Positions 45,348 to 53,836 of a DNA stretch of 64,000 nt are shown in pieces. The translations under genes were made by a program, and so were the position numbers. Position 1 is the first letter of the stretch, and every line of letters starts with the position of its first letter. Location: contig NZ_STGB01000005.1 of NCBI RefSeq assembly GCF_005222815.1, forward strand, positions 124,001-188,000, in the 5' to 3' direction. The stretch comes from Roseomonas sp. AR75. Its GTDB lineage: Bacteria; Pseudomonadota; Alphaproteobacteria; Acetobacterales; Acetobacteraceae. The notes beneath the pieces are model-generated. The model saw only the letters and a program-made list of their open reading frames with translations, searched no databases and was not told the origin of the DNA.

Positions 45348-46249
45348 AGCACCAGCACGCCCCTGTGCTTGGCCTTGCCTTCCGGCTCGACATGGATGGT
45401 GATGACGGCCGTGCCGAGCTCCTCCTTCAGCGCGGCCTCGATGCGGTCGCAGATGTCGTGCGCATCGGCCACCGTCATGTCGCTCGGCACGACCAGGTGG
45501 AACTCCACGAAGGTGTAGCGGCCGGAATGGCGGGTGCGCAGGTCATGCGCTTCGAGCGCGCCCGCGCCATGCACGCCGACCAGGTCGCGGATGCGGGCCA
45601 GCCGCTCGGCCGGCACCGCCTCGTCCATCAGGCCGCCGACGGATTCGCGCACCAGCCTTGTGCCGGACCAGAGGATGTTGAGCGCCGTCAGCGCGGCCAG
45701 CAGCGGATCGAGCCAAAGCAGGCCGGTCAGCGCCACCAGGCCGACGCCGATCAGCACGCCGACGGAGGTGACGACATCCGCCATGAGGTGCCGCGAATCC
45801 GCAAGCAGCGCCGGCGACCGCACCAGGAGGCCATGCCGCCGCAGCACCAGCGCCCAGGCGGCGTTGACGCCGGTCGCCACCGCCGAGACCGCGAGGCCGA
45901 GCGGCGCCTGCTCCGGCGCGCGGGGCGAAAGCCAGGCCATCCAGGCCTCGTTCAGGATCAGCAGCGCGGCGACGATGATCAGCGCGCCTTCCAGAACGGC
46001 GGAAAAATACTCCGCCTTGGCGTGTCCGTAGGGATGGTTGGCGTCCGGCGGCAGGGCGGAGAGCCGGATCGCGATCAGCGCCGCCACCGCGGCGGCGACG
46101 TTCACCACGCTCTCCAGCGCATCGGCGAACAGCGCGACGCTGCCGGTCAGCCACCATGCGCCGGCCTTGAGGGCGAGCACGCCCAGCGCCACGGCGACAC
46201 TCGCGCCGGCGATGAACTGGAGGCGATGCTGCGCCGCGGTCGTCGTCAT
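45344..46249 (-). CDS. Cation diffusion facilitator (FieF-like metal efflux)
   Basis: The 301-residue CDF transporter has six membrane helices with the metal site residues in SVALFADALESVVNV near 37-51 and LADSRHLMADVVTSVG near 148-163, and a cytoplasmic C-terminal domain ending in VITIHVEPEG. CDF proteins export Zn, Fe, Mn or Cd by proton antiport. Metal specificity cannot be assigned. It is the first gene of a run on the minus strand that includes the TonB-like and pduO genes. Confidence 0.9.
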   Translation of the reverse strand: MTTTAAQHRLQFIAGASVAVALGVLALKAGAWWLTGSVALFADALESVVNVAAAVAALIAIRLSALPPDANHPYGHAKAEYFSAVLEGALIIVAALLILNEAWMAWLSPRAPEQAPLGLAVSAVATGVNAAWALVLRRHGLLVRSPALLADSRHLMADVVTSVGVLIGVGLVALTGLLWLDPLLAALTALNILWSGTRLVRESVGGLMDEAVPAERLARIRDLVGVHGAGALEAHDLRTRHSGRYTFVEFHLVVPSDMTVADAHDICDRIEAALKEELGTAVITIHVEPEGKAKHRGVLVL

Positions 46250-46328
46250 CGGGCGCAGGGCATACCGGCATGCGCGGCGCCGGGCCAGGGGCGACCGGAC
46301 CGCACGCGAAGGTTGCAGAGGCGTTATC

Positions 46329-46345
46329 TGTCGGAGAATTTGACA
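46329..46345. promoter_or_regulatory. 17-bp interrupted palindrome, candidate activator site
   Basis: TGTCGGAGAATTTGACA is framed by a longer dyad, ATCTGTC (46326-46332) and GACAGAT (46342-46348). It lies about 60 bp upstream of the -24 element and about 85 bp upstream of the predicted transcription start, a normal distance for a sigma-54 enhancer site. A copy with 14 of 17 identical bases is at 47258-47274. TGACGCGGGTCA (46356-46367) is a second small dyad nearby. Confidence 0.6.
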
Positions 46346-46394
46346 GATCGGTGGCTGACGCGGGTCAAATTGTTGGAATGGCTGGGTTCATGCC

Positions 46395-46411
46395 TTGGCA
46401 CGACCCTTGCT
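46395..46411 (+). promoter_or_regulatory. Sigma-54 (-24/-12) promoter
   Basis: TTGGCACGACCCTTGCT matches the RpoN consensus TGGCACG-N4-TTGCW. GG is at 46397-46398 and GC at 46409-46410, with exactly ten bases between. The start of transcription would be near 46422, giving a leader of about 75 nt before ATG 46496. Sigma-54 control is reported for PEP-CTERM proteins in other bacteria, which fits this gene's sorting tail. Confidence 0.85.
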
Positions 46412-46495
46412 GAGATACCGCCGCGCAATTTGCGACATTGCACTAAATGAAAGCCAGCGATTCGAGACGGATCGCACGGCGTGAGGAGCTTCAGG

Positions 46496-47182
46496 ATGCG
46501 CCTTCCCGGCAAGACGGCCATCGTCACCGCCTTCTGCCTCGCCCTCGCCGGGGGCGCCATGGCGGCGGACATCGACACGACCGGAACGCTGGCCGACATC
46601 GCGGGCCCCTTCGGCTTCCCCGAGACCCAGACGATCGGCCAGACCTTCACGCCGGATGCCGACCAGACGCACCTGATCGGCTTCACCATGTATCTCCGCG
46701 ATCCGGGCCAGACCGGGTCCCTGACCGGCAACAGCCTGCAATTCCAGGGCTATATCGCAAGCTGGAATGCCGCCCAGGGCCGCGCCGACAGCATCCTGTT
46801 CAGCAGCACCGTGCGGACCGAGCCTGCCAGTGGCGCGCCACGCGCCTTCACCTTCACGCCGACGCTGACCCTCACGCCCGGCCAGACCTATGTCGCGTTC
46901 CTGAGCTCGGTCGGCATCGGCGCCCAGCTCGAAAGCGCCTTCGGCATGCCGCTGAACGGCAACATCATCGCCGGCCATTTTGTCTATCAGAACGAGCCCG
47001 ATGTGGCCGCCCTCACCGCCCAGCCCTGGGTGACCGGCGACTACCCCTTCAACGATGCCTGGCTGCAGGTGCGCTTCGGCTCGCCCACGCCGACGCCGAC
47101 CCCGGCGCCGGCCGGGCTCGGCCTGCTGGGCTTGGCGCTGGCAGGGCTTGCGCTGTCCCGCCGCGCGCGAAAGGCGGCCTGA
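46496..47182 (+). CDS. Secreted protein with PEP-CTERM-like C-terminal anchor
   Basis: The 228-residue protein starts MRLPGKTAIVTAFCLALAGG with a Sec signal ending AMAA. The mature part is beta-rich and Thr-rich (FGFPETQTIGQTFTPDADQT, LTLTPGQTYVAFLSS), a layout seen in extracellular beta-sandwich proteins. A (TP)n stretch leads to PAPAGLGLLGLALAGLALSR and RARKAA, a sorting tail of the PEP-CTERM/VPLPA kind. A GAGGAG ribosome-binding site precedes the start. The strong sigma-54 promoter upstream indicates control by an enhancer-binding protein. The ligand or role is unknown. Confidence 0.85.
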   Translation: MRLPGKTAIVTAFCLALAGGAMAADIDTTGTLADIAGPFGFPETQTIGQTFTPDADQTHLIGFTMYLRDPGQTGSLTGNSLQFQGYIASWNAAQGRADSILFSSTVRTEPASGAPRAFTFTPTLTLTPGQTYVAFLSSVGIGAQLESAFGMPLNGNIIAGHFVYQNEPDVAALTAQPWVTGDYPFNDAWLQVRFGSPTPTPTPAPAGLGLLGLALAGLALSRRARKAA

Positions 47183-47257
47183 CAGAGGCGGACCGCCGCG
47201 CCAGCATTCAACGGGCGCGATGAATCTCGCGCGGTGATTTTGCGGCGATGCGACGGG

Positions 47258-47274
47258 TGTCGGGAAATCTGACA
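47258..47274. promoter_or_regulatory. Second copy of the 17-bp palindrome
   Basis: TGTCGGGAAATCTGACA matches the 46329-46345 site at 14 of 17 positions and forms a 7-bp dyad GGGTGTC / GACACCC (47255-47277). The sequence GCCTTGGC follows at 47325-47332, at nearly the same distance as the -24 element after the first copy (50 versus 46 bp). The -12 part is not conserved, so promoter activity is uncertain. Confidence 0.5.
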
Positions 47275-47427
47275 CCCTACCGAGCCTGACCTCGGCAGAC
47301 AGAAAAAGACCTCCGCGTGCCGGTGCCTTGGCCCGGGCAGCCGTTCCGGCTTCCGACCATGGGACGGAACAGCCAGGATGGCGCCGGACGCGCGGAATGA
47401 TCCGCGCAAGCGGGGGATCACGCCATC

Positions 47428-49218
47428 ATGGCCGACCTGGTGCTGACGCGTTCGACGGCCTGGGGCCGCGACATGCAGGTGGACGGCGACCTCACGGTGG
47501 ACGGCAACCTGACGGGACGCGGCATCGTCGTCACCGGCGACGTCACCGTGACCGGCGACCTGCATGCGCGCGGCAGCGTGCAGGCGGGCGGGCGGATCAA
47601 GGTGGGGAAGTCGCTCGGCGCCGGGCTGCTGCTGCGCGCCGGCGGCGACGTCTCGGCGCAGCGCGGCATCCAGGCCGGGCGGATCGAGAGCGGGGGCGGG
47701 CTGCGCGCCGGCGCCGACATCGCCGCAACCGGCGCGATCCTGGCCTGCGGCGGCATCGCCGCGGGCGGGTCGGTGGAGGCCGGCGCCGCGATCATGGCGG
47801 GCGAGGGCATCCGTGCCACCGGTTCGGTGTTCACCCCCTCCTTCGCCATCGACTGCCAGCGCCTGGCGACGCGCCAGCTTCCCTTCGGCCGCGAATACTG
47901 GGCGGCGCTGCCGATGCTCGCACCCTGGCGCGAGCGCATCCTCGACACGGCGCTGTGCTGGGATGAGCTGCGGGCGATGTTCAGCCCCGCGGACATCGAG
48001 ACGCTCTGCGCGACGCGCTTCGGCCATTGGTCGCTGGAGGCGCAGTTCCGGATGTTCCTCGGCGCGGAGAGCGCGGTGGTGCCGCCGGAGGCATCGCGCC
48101 GCGCGCCACCCGCACCGCCCCGCGTGGCGATCGCGCCGCCCGCACCGCCGAAGCGGCGGCGCTTCGCGGACCCGACGAACGTGCTGCTGCAGATCGTGAA
48201 CAACCCGGCGGTCACGCCCTTCCCCGACTACACCGGCAATGCAAGCTACGCGGAGGTCATGCAGGCGCTTGCCGCAGACCGCCTGCTGCTGGGCGGGATG
48301 GATCTGCGCGCAGCCTATCCCGACCTCGCGATCGAGCTCGACCCGATCTACACGGCGGTGTCGCTGATGAAGGTCAGGGATGCGGCGTTGAAGCAGCAGC
48401 TTCTCGTCGAGATCGCCGCCGCGGGCAACGTGCGGTCGCTGAAATCGAGCATGGACAGCTTCGTCACCAATGCCATCCTGGCGGACGATCTGAAGATCCA
48501 GTTCGTCGGCGACATGGTGCGCATGGCGGACAACAACGCCGTCACCGTGGATGTCGGCGGCATCCTCTCCAGCGTCGTGGACGGGCTGAGCGCATTGGAC
48601 GGCGCGGGCACGATCTTCACGGTGCTCGGCGCCGTGATCGAGCTGGCGGATGCGGCGAGCGGCGGCTTCCCGACACTGGATGCCGCCTACAACGAGCTGG
48701 TCGGCAAGCTTTCCGCCGAATTCGCCGCCCTGCAGGCGCAGAACGGGGCCATCGCGCAGGCGCTGCTGACCGACTGGGGCAAGCTCTCGGCCGCCGATGC
48801 GCTGATCGCCGACGGCACGCTCGCCTGGCCGGTGGACGACAGCGCCGCCGCGACCGCCGCGGCCAACCTCTACGAGATCGGCGTGTTCCAGGCGCTGCTG
48901 CCGGTGCACTGGCAGCCAATCTTCAGCTACTACGACTTCGCGCGCGACACGCGCGACGGCTGCAACGGCACCGTGTGGATGCAGCCTGGCGGCTGGGGGG
49001 CCGTGGACGCCCAGCAGCAATGGGTGCCGTACTGGATGACCTTCGGCCAGCTCTGGACCGCGGATCTGAGCGATGCCGAGCAGGAGCTCGCCAAGATCGG
49101 CGTGAGCATCCAGGACCTGACGATGGGCACCGGCCTGTGGGGGCCGGCGCCCTTCGCCTACGCCATGGCGCACCCGGTCGGTGTGGACGAGAGGCCGAGC
49201 TGCGTGAAGAAGAAGTGA
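47428..49218 (+). CDS. Beta-helix (bactofilin/FapA-like) fused to a helical domain of unknown type
   Basis: The 596-residue protein has an N-terminal repeat region (15-135) of short Gly-spaced strands (MQVDGDLTVDGNLTGRG, VTGDVTVTGDLHARGS) typical of polymer-forming beta-helices. Then comes a Cys-containing spacer (140-215), a Pro-rich linker (218-243) and a large, mostly helical domain (about 255-470) with a hydrophobic Gly-rich stretch, GGILSSVVDGLSALDGAGTI, followed by an aromatic-rich C-terminus. No signal peptide is seen. It follows the PEP-CTERM-like gene and has its own copy of the 17-bp palindrome. I do not recognise the fusion; pore-forming or scaffold roles are guesses. Confidence 0.75.
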   Translation: MADLVLTRSTAWGRDMQVDGDLTVDGNLTGRGIVVTGDVTVTGDLHARGSVQAGGRIKVGKSLGAGLLLRAGGDVSAQRGIQAGRIESGGGLRAGADIAATGAILACGGIAAGGSVEAGAAIMAGEGIRATGSVFTPSFAIDCQRLATRQLPFGREYWAALPMLAPWRERILDTALCWDELRAMFSPADIETLCATRFGHWSLEAQFRMFLGAESAVVPPEASRRAPPAPPRVAIAPPAPPKRRRFADPTNVLLQIVNNPAVTPFPDYTGNASYAEVMQALAADRLLLGGMDLRAAYPDLAIELDPIYTAVSLMKVRDAALKQQLLVEIAAAGNVRSLKSSMDSFVTNAILADDLKIQFVGDMVRMADNNAVTVDVGGILSSVVDGLSALDGAGTIFTVLGAVIELADAASGGFPTLDAAYNELVGKLSAEFAALQAQNGAIAQALLTDWGKLSAADALIADGTLAWPVDDSAAATAAANLYEIGVFQALLPVHWQPIFSYYDFARDTRDGCNGTVWMQPGGWGAVDAQQQWVPYWMTFGQLWTADLSDAEQELAKIGVSIQDLTMGTGLWGPAPFAYAMAHPVGVDERPSCVKKK

Positions 49219-49230
49219 CGCGGGCCGTCC

Positions 49231-52200
49231 CTACACGGAAAAATACTTCGCGCGCGGGTGGTGCAGCACGATGGCGCTGGTGGATTGCTCCGGATGGAGC
49301 TGCCACTCGTCGCTGATCGAGACGCCGATACGCTCCGCGCCGAGCAGGCGCAGCAGCGGCACCTGGTCCTCCAGCCGCGGGCAGGCGGGGTAGCCGAAGG
49401 AATAGCGTCCGCCGCGATAGCCCTGCTGCAGCATCTTCTCGATGTCGCGGTCATCCTCCGCGGCGTAGCCGAGCTCCGCGCGGACCCGCTTGTGGACGTA
49501 TTCCGCCATCGCCTCCGCCATCTCGACCGAGAGGCCGTGCAGGTAGAGGTAGTCCTGGTAGCGGTTCTCCTCGAACCATTCCCGCGCCATGTCCGACGCC
49601 TTCTGCCCGACCGTGACGACCTGCAGCCCGATGACGTCGCGCCCGTCCTCGATGTCGGTGACGAAGTCCGCGATGCACTCGCCATCCTCCTTGGGCTGGC
49701 GCGGCAGGGTGAAGCGGCAGGCCTCCGTCACGCCGTCCTGCTCGAACAGCACCAGGTCGTTGCCCTGGCCGGCGCATTTCCAGTAGCCGTAGATCGCCTG
49801 CGGCTTCAGGATCTTCTGTTCGTCGGCAAGTGCGAGCATCCGCTTCAGCACCGGGCGCAGTTCCTGCTTCGCCCAGCCGAGGAAATCATCGAGCGAGCGC
49901 CCTGCCTTCCGGAAACCCCACTGGAATTGATACAGGCTGCGCTCGTTGATGAAGGGCACCAGCGCCTTGGGCGCGGCCTCCATCACGCGCGCGCCCCAGA
50001 AGGGCGGCGTCGGCGCGCTGCTCTCGGCGGCCACGCGGCGGCGGCGGGACTGCGCGTAGTTCACGTCCACCGGGGCGAAGCCGCGCGGATCGGCCTGGCC
50101 CAGCACGCGCTTCTCGTTCTTCGACTTGCCCTTCCGCTTCGCCTGCAGGGCCGCGAGGTAGTCGTCGAAGCCGTTGCCCATCACCTTGTCCATCAGGTGA
50201 AGGCCGTCGAAGGCATCCCGCGCATAGGCCACGCGCCCGCAGGCGTAGGACTTCACGCAATCATCCTCGACATAGTTGCGCGTCAGCGCCGCGCCGCCGA
50301 GCAGCACCGGCAGCTCAATCCCCTGGCGCGACATCTCCTCGAGGTTCTCGCGCATCACCACGGTGGACTTCACCAGCAGGCCGGACATGCCGATGGCATG
50401 CGCCTTGTGCTCCTTCGCCGCGGTGACGATGTCGTTCAGCGGCACCTTGATGCCGAGATTGACCACCTTGTAGCCGTTGTTGGTCAGGATGATGTCGACC
50501 AGGTTCTTCCCGATGTCGTGCACGTCGCCCTTCACGGTGCCGAGCACGATGATGCCCTTCTCCTGCCCCTCGACGCGCTCCATGTGCGGCTCGAGGTAGG
50601 CGACGGCGGCCTTCATCGTCTCCGCGCTCTGCAGGACGAAGGGAAGCTGCATCTTGCCCGCGCCGAACAGGTCGCCGACCACCTTCATCCCGTCGAGCAG
50701 GATGTCGTTGATGATGGACAGCGGCGCGATGCCCTTGGCCAGCGCATCGGCAAGCTCGTCGTCCAGCCCCTTGCGGTCGCCGTCCACGATGCGGTCCTTG
50801 AGTCGCTCCTCCACCGTCTCCGCACGCTTCTTCGCCCCCGCATCCGCGGCCTTCCGGCCGGCGAACATCTCCAGCACCTTCTGCAGCGGGTCGTAATCCT
50901 CGCGCCGGCGGTCCCAGATCAGGTCCTCCATCACCTGCACCTCCTCGGGCGGGATCTGGTGCAGCGGCTTGATCTTCGAGACGTGGACGATGGCGCCGGT
51001 CATGCCGGCCTTCACGGCGTGATCGAGGAAGACGCTGTTCAGCACGTGCCGCGCGGCGGGGTTCAGGCCGAAGCTGATGTTGGACAGGCCCAGGATGATC
51101 TGGATGTCGGGGAATTTCTCCCGGATCATCCGGATGCCTTCCAGCGTCCACAGGCCAAGCTTGCGGTCGTCCTCGTTGCCGGTCGCGATGGTGAAGGTCA
51201 GCGGGTCGATCAGCAGGTCGGATTGCGGCAGGCCGTGGCGATTGCAGGCGAAGTCCACCAGCCGCTCGGCGATGCGCAGCTTGTCCTCCGCGGTCTTCGC
51301 CATGCCGACCTCGTCGATGGTCAGCGCGATCACCGCGGCGCCGAACTTCTTGGCGAGCTTCATGCGGTCGGTGGCGTGGCCCTCGCCATCCTCGAAGTTG
51401 ATCGAGTTGATGATCGGCTTGCCGCCATGCAGCTTCAGCGCGGCCTCCAGCACCGGCGTCTCGGTGCTGTCGATGACGAGCGGGCTGTTCACGCTGCTGG
51501 TGAAGCGCTTCACCACCTCGTTCATCTCCGCCATCTCGTCGCGGCCGACGAAGGCGGTGCAGATGTCGAGGCTGTTCGATCCCTCCGCCACCTGCTCGCG
51601 CCCGATGGCCAGGCACCCGTCCCAGTCGTGCTGCGCCTGCCGCTCGCGCCAGGCCTTGGAGCCGTTGGCGTTGCAGCGCTCGCCGATGGAGAAGTAGCTG
51701 TTCTCCTGCCGCAGCGCCGTTGCCGTGTAGAGGCTGGCGACCGAAGGCACCCACACCACGCTGCGCTTCGCCGGCGCCGGCCGCGCCGCGCCGCCGCCCA
51801 GCTTGCGCAGCAGCGCGTCCAGCGCCGCGATATGCGGGTTGGACGTGCCGCAGCAGCCGCCGATCAGGTTCAGTCCGTCCTCGACGACGAAGCGCTCCAT
51901 CCAGGTCGCCAGCTCCTCCGGCCCCAGCGGGTAGTGCGTCTTGCCGTCCACCAGTTCCGGCAGGCCGGCATTGGGCTGCACCGAGATCAGGCCCGGCCAG
52001 TTGCGCGACAGCCAGCGCACATGCTCGGCCATCTCCTGCGGACCCGTCGCGCAGTTCAGCCCGAGCAGCGGCACGTCGAGCGCATCCACCACGGTCGCGG
52101 CGGCCGAGATGTCGGGGCCGACCAGCAGCGTGCCCGTCGTCTCCACCGTCACCTGCACGAAGATCGGGATGTCGGATTTCGCGGCCGCGCGCGCGATCTT

Positions 52201-52722
52201 GGCCGCGTTCACCGCGGCCTTGATGTAGAGCGTGTCCTGGTTCGTCTCGGTCAGCAGCGCATCGGCGCCGCCGGCGATCAGGCCACGGCACTGCTCGACC
52301 AGCGCGGCCTCGAGCGCGTCGTACTCGATGTTGCCGAGGCTCGGCAGCTTCGTGCCTGGCCCGATGTCGCCCACCACCCAGCGATGCCGCCCGTCGGAAA
52401 AACCCTCCGCCGCCTCGCGGGCCAGCTCCACCGCCAGCTTGTTGATCTCGAAGGCGCGGTCCTCCAGCTCGAACTCGCCGAGCGTCACGGGGCTGCCGCC
52501 GAAGGTGTTGGTCAGCACCATGTCGGCGCCGGCCTCGTAGTAGCCGCGATGGATCTCCCGCACGATGTCCGGGCGGGAGAGGTTCAGCACCTCCGTGCAG
52601 TTCTCCTTGCCCCAGAAATCCTTCTCGACCTCCAGGTTCATGGCCTGCACGCGCGCGCCCATGCCGCCGTCGCAGAGCAGCACCCGGTCACGCAGCGCGT
52701 CGAGGAGATGGGGGCGGGACAT
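49231..52722 (-). CDS. metH: Cobalamin-dependent methionine synthase
   Basis: The 1163-residue enzyme makes methionine from homocysteine and methyl-tetrahydrofolate. Four modules are visible: the homocysteine domain with zinc Cys in LNCATGP near 223 and GGCCGTSNPH near 288, the pterin-binding domain (SIGERCNANGSKAWRE near 350), the B12 domain with the His-on motif VHDIGKNLVDIIL near 734, and the activation domain (RGGRYSFGYPACPRLEDQ near 1104). ATG 52722 gives MSRPHLLDALRDRVLLCDGG. The ArsR-methyltransferase gene is immediately upstream on the same strand. Confidence 0.97.
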   Translation of the reverse strand: MSRPHLLDALRDRVLLCDGGMGARVQAMNLEVEKDFWGKENCTEVLNLSRPDIVREIHRGYYEAGADMVLTNTFGGSPVTLGEFELEDRAFEINKLAVELAREAAEGFSDGRHRWVVGDIGPGTKLPSLGNIEYDALEAALVEQCRGLIAGGADALLTETNQDTLYIKAAVNAAKIARAAAKSDIPIFVQVTVETTGTLLVGPDISAAATVVDALDVPLLGLNCATGPQEMAEHVRWLSRNWPGLISVQPNAGLPELVDGKTHYPLGPEELATWMERFVVEDGLNLIGGCCGTSNPHIAALDALLRKLGGGAARPAPAKRSVVWVPSVASLYTATALRQENSYFSIGERCNANGSKAWRERQAQHDWDGCLAIGREQVAEGSNSLDICTAFVGRDEMAEMNEVVKRFTSSVNSPLVIDSTETPVLEAALKLHGGKPIINSINFEDGEGHATDRMKLAKKFGAAVIALTIDEVGMAKTAEDKLRIAERLVDFACNRHGLPQSDLLIDPLTFTIATGNEDDRKLGLWTLEGIRMIREKFPDIQIILGLSNISFGLNPAARHVLNSVFLDHAVKAGMTGAIVHVSKIKPLHQIPPEEVQVMEDLIWDRRREDYDPLQKVLEMFAGRKAADAGAKKRAETVEERLKDRIVDGDRKGLDDELADALAKGIAPLSIINDILLDGMKVVGDLFGAGKMQLPFVLQSAETMKAAVAYLEPHMERVEGQEKGIIVLGTVKGDVHDIGKNLVDIILTNNGYKVVNLGIKVPLNDIVTAAKEHKAHAIGMSGLLVKSTVVMRENLEEMSRQGIELPVLLGGAALTRNYVEDDCVKSYACGRVAYARDAFDGLHLMDKVMGNGFDDYLAALQAKRKGKSKNEKRVLGQADPRGFAPVDVNYAQSRRRRVAAESSAPTPPFWGARVMEAAPKALVPFINERSLYQFQWGFRKAGRSLDDFLGWAKQELRPVLKRMLALADEQKILKPQAIYGYWKCAGQGNDLVLFEQDGVTEACRFTLPRQPKEDGECIADFVTDIEDGRDVIGLQVVTVGQKASDMAREWFEENRYQDYLYLHGLSVEMAEAMAEYVHKRVRAELGYAAEDDRDIEKMLQQGYRGGRYSFGYPACPRLEDQVPLLRLLGAERIGVSISDEWQLHPEQSTSAIVLHHPRAKYFSV

Positions 52723-52760
52723 GTGGGGAGACCTCAGGACAGAAGGATGGGCGCAGCGCT

Positions 52761-52856
52761 GCCCCCACCCCGACCCTCCCCCGCATTGCGGGGGAGGGAG
52801 ACGTGGGCAGCACGGAACGCCCTCCACCGCGGTGCGGGGGAGGGCTGGGAGGGGGC
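52761..52856. repeat. BIME-like repeat pair between metH and its upstream regulator gene
   Basis: Unit 1 (52761-52800) is GCCCCCACCCCG plus a hairpin with arms CCCTCCCCCGC / GCGGGGGAGGG. Unit 2 (52819-52856) has a diverged left arm (CCCTCCACCGC) and ends in a GGGAGGGGGC tail. Unlike the other copies in the window it sits between two genes on the same strand, where it could stabilise or end the upstream message. Confidence 0.78.
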
Positions 52857-52863
52857 GTGACGG

Positions 52864-53796
52864 TCAGGCATGCACATGCGCCGCCTGCCGCTCCGCGGGC
52901 CAGATGCGGACGGTCAGCGGACCCGCGATGCTGGTCGCCTGCGCCAGGCTGCAGCCGGCGGCGCCGAGCCAGCCGGCAAGCTGCGCGTCGTCGAAGCCAG
53001 GCCAGCGATGCGCCTGCTTTTCCAGCAGCGCGGCCTGATCGTGCGGCGCGAGGTCGGCGATCAGAAGGACGCCGCCCGGGCGGAGCACGCGCGCGGCCTC
53101 CGCCAGCGCGGCGGCGGGATCCTCGGCGTAGTGCAGCACCATCTGCATCGCGACGGCGTCGAAGGCGGCATCGGCGAAGGGCAGGCGATACATGTCCGCC
53201 TGGCGCACCGCGGCGCGGTCGGCGAGGCCGCGCTCGGCCAGCCGCGCGCGCGCCAGGGCGAGCATGTCGCGGCTCATGTCCACGCCCAGCACGCGCCCGG
53301 CGCGCGGCGCGGCGAGTTCCAGCAGCCGGCCGGTGCCGGTGCCGATATCCAGCAGCGCGCCGAGCCGCGGCGGCAGCGCATCCAGCAGCGCCTGCTCGAT
53401 CGCGGCGGCGGGCAGGCCGAGCGCGCGCATCTCGTCCCAATCCATGCCGTCGCGACGGAACGCCTCGGAGGCCGTGCGTGCCCGTTCCGCCGCCAGCCGG
53501 GCCGCGACTCGCCGGTCGGCGGCCAGCCGCAGGTCGTCCTCCGGCAGCCGCGCCAGGATCATGCGCGCGAGATCGGCGCCGGCGGGCATCTGGAAATAGG
53601 CGTTGGAGCCTTCCGGCACCCGCTCCAGCAGGCCGGCATCGGTCAGCAGCTTCAGGTGCCGCGACAGCCGCGGCTGCGACTGCCCCAGCACCGCACAGAG
53701 ATCCGTCACGCAGAGCGGGTGGCGGGCGCAGAGCGCAAGCAGGCGGAGCCGCGTGGGCTCGGCCGCGGCGCGCAGCTGCGTGAGGAGGTCGTCCAT
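52864..53796 (-). CDS. ArsR-type regulator fused to SAM-dependent methyltransferase (SahR-like)
   Basis: The 310-residue protein has an N-terminal ArsR winged helix (residues 1-95, AAEPTRLRLLALCARHPLCV, QSQPRLSRHLKLLTDAGLLE) and a C-terminal class I methyltransferase domain (LLDIGTGTGRLLELAAPRAG near 146-165, VLGVDMSRDMLALAR, DAVAMQMVLHYAEDP). SahR, an ArsR regulator that senses S-adenosylhomocysteine and controls met genes in Proteobacteria, has this architecture in several groups. Its place directly before metH and the palindrome upstream of its start support that reading; the effector is inferred. Confidence 0.85.
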   Translation of the reverse strand: MDDLLTQLRAAAEPTRLRLLALCARHPLCVTDLCAVLGQSQPRLSRHLKLLTDAGLLERVPEGSNAYFQMPAGADLARMILARLPEDDLRLAADRRVAARLAAERARTASEAFRRDGMDWDEMRALGLPAAAIEQALLDALPPRLGALLDIGTGTGRLLELAAPRAGRVLGVDMSRDMLALARARLAERGLADRAAVRQADMYRLPFADAAFDAVAMQMVLHYAEDPAAALAEAARVLRPGGVLLIADLAPHDQAALLEKQAHRWPGFDDAQLAGWLGAAGCSLAQATSIAGPLTVRIWPAERQAAHVHA

Positions 53797-53810
53797 GCGC
53801 TTGCAAATGG

Positions 53811-53828
53811 CATAAACATATCCTTATG
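53811..53828. promoter_or_regulatory. Palindromic operator candidate for the ArsR/SahR-like regulator
   Basis: CATAAACATATCCTTATG is an imperfect 18-bp dyad (seven of nine positions symmetrical) in a 40-bp gap between divergent genes. AT-rich CATAA-N8-TTATG symmetry is what ArsR-family operators look like, and it resembles the SahR type as I recall it. It would control the regulator-metH transcript and perhaps the gene at 53837. Confidence 0.55.
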
Positions 53829-53836
53829 TCTAGCAC

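Noticed and set aside
47328..47346. Complete second sigma-54 promoter
   Set aside because: The -24 part GCCTTGGC is present, but the -12 position reads CG rather than GC with no TTGC, so it is not called as a promoter.
49258..52860. 1200-codon plus-strand frame across metH
   Set aside because: Antisense shadow of metH with low-complexity His/Arg/Gln composition and no ribosome-binding site.
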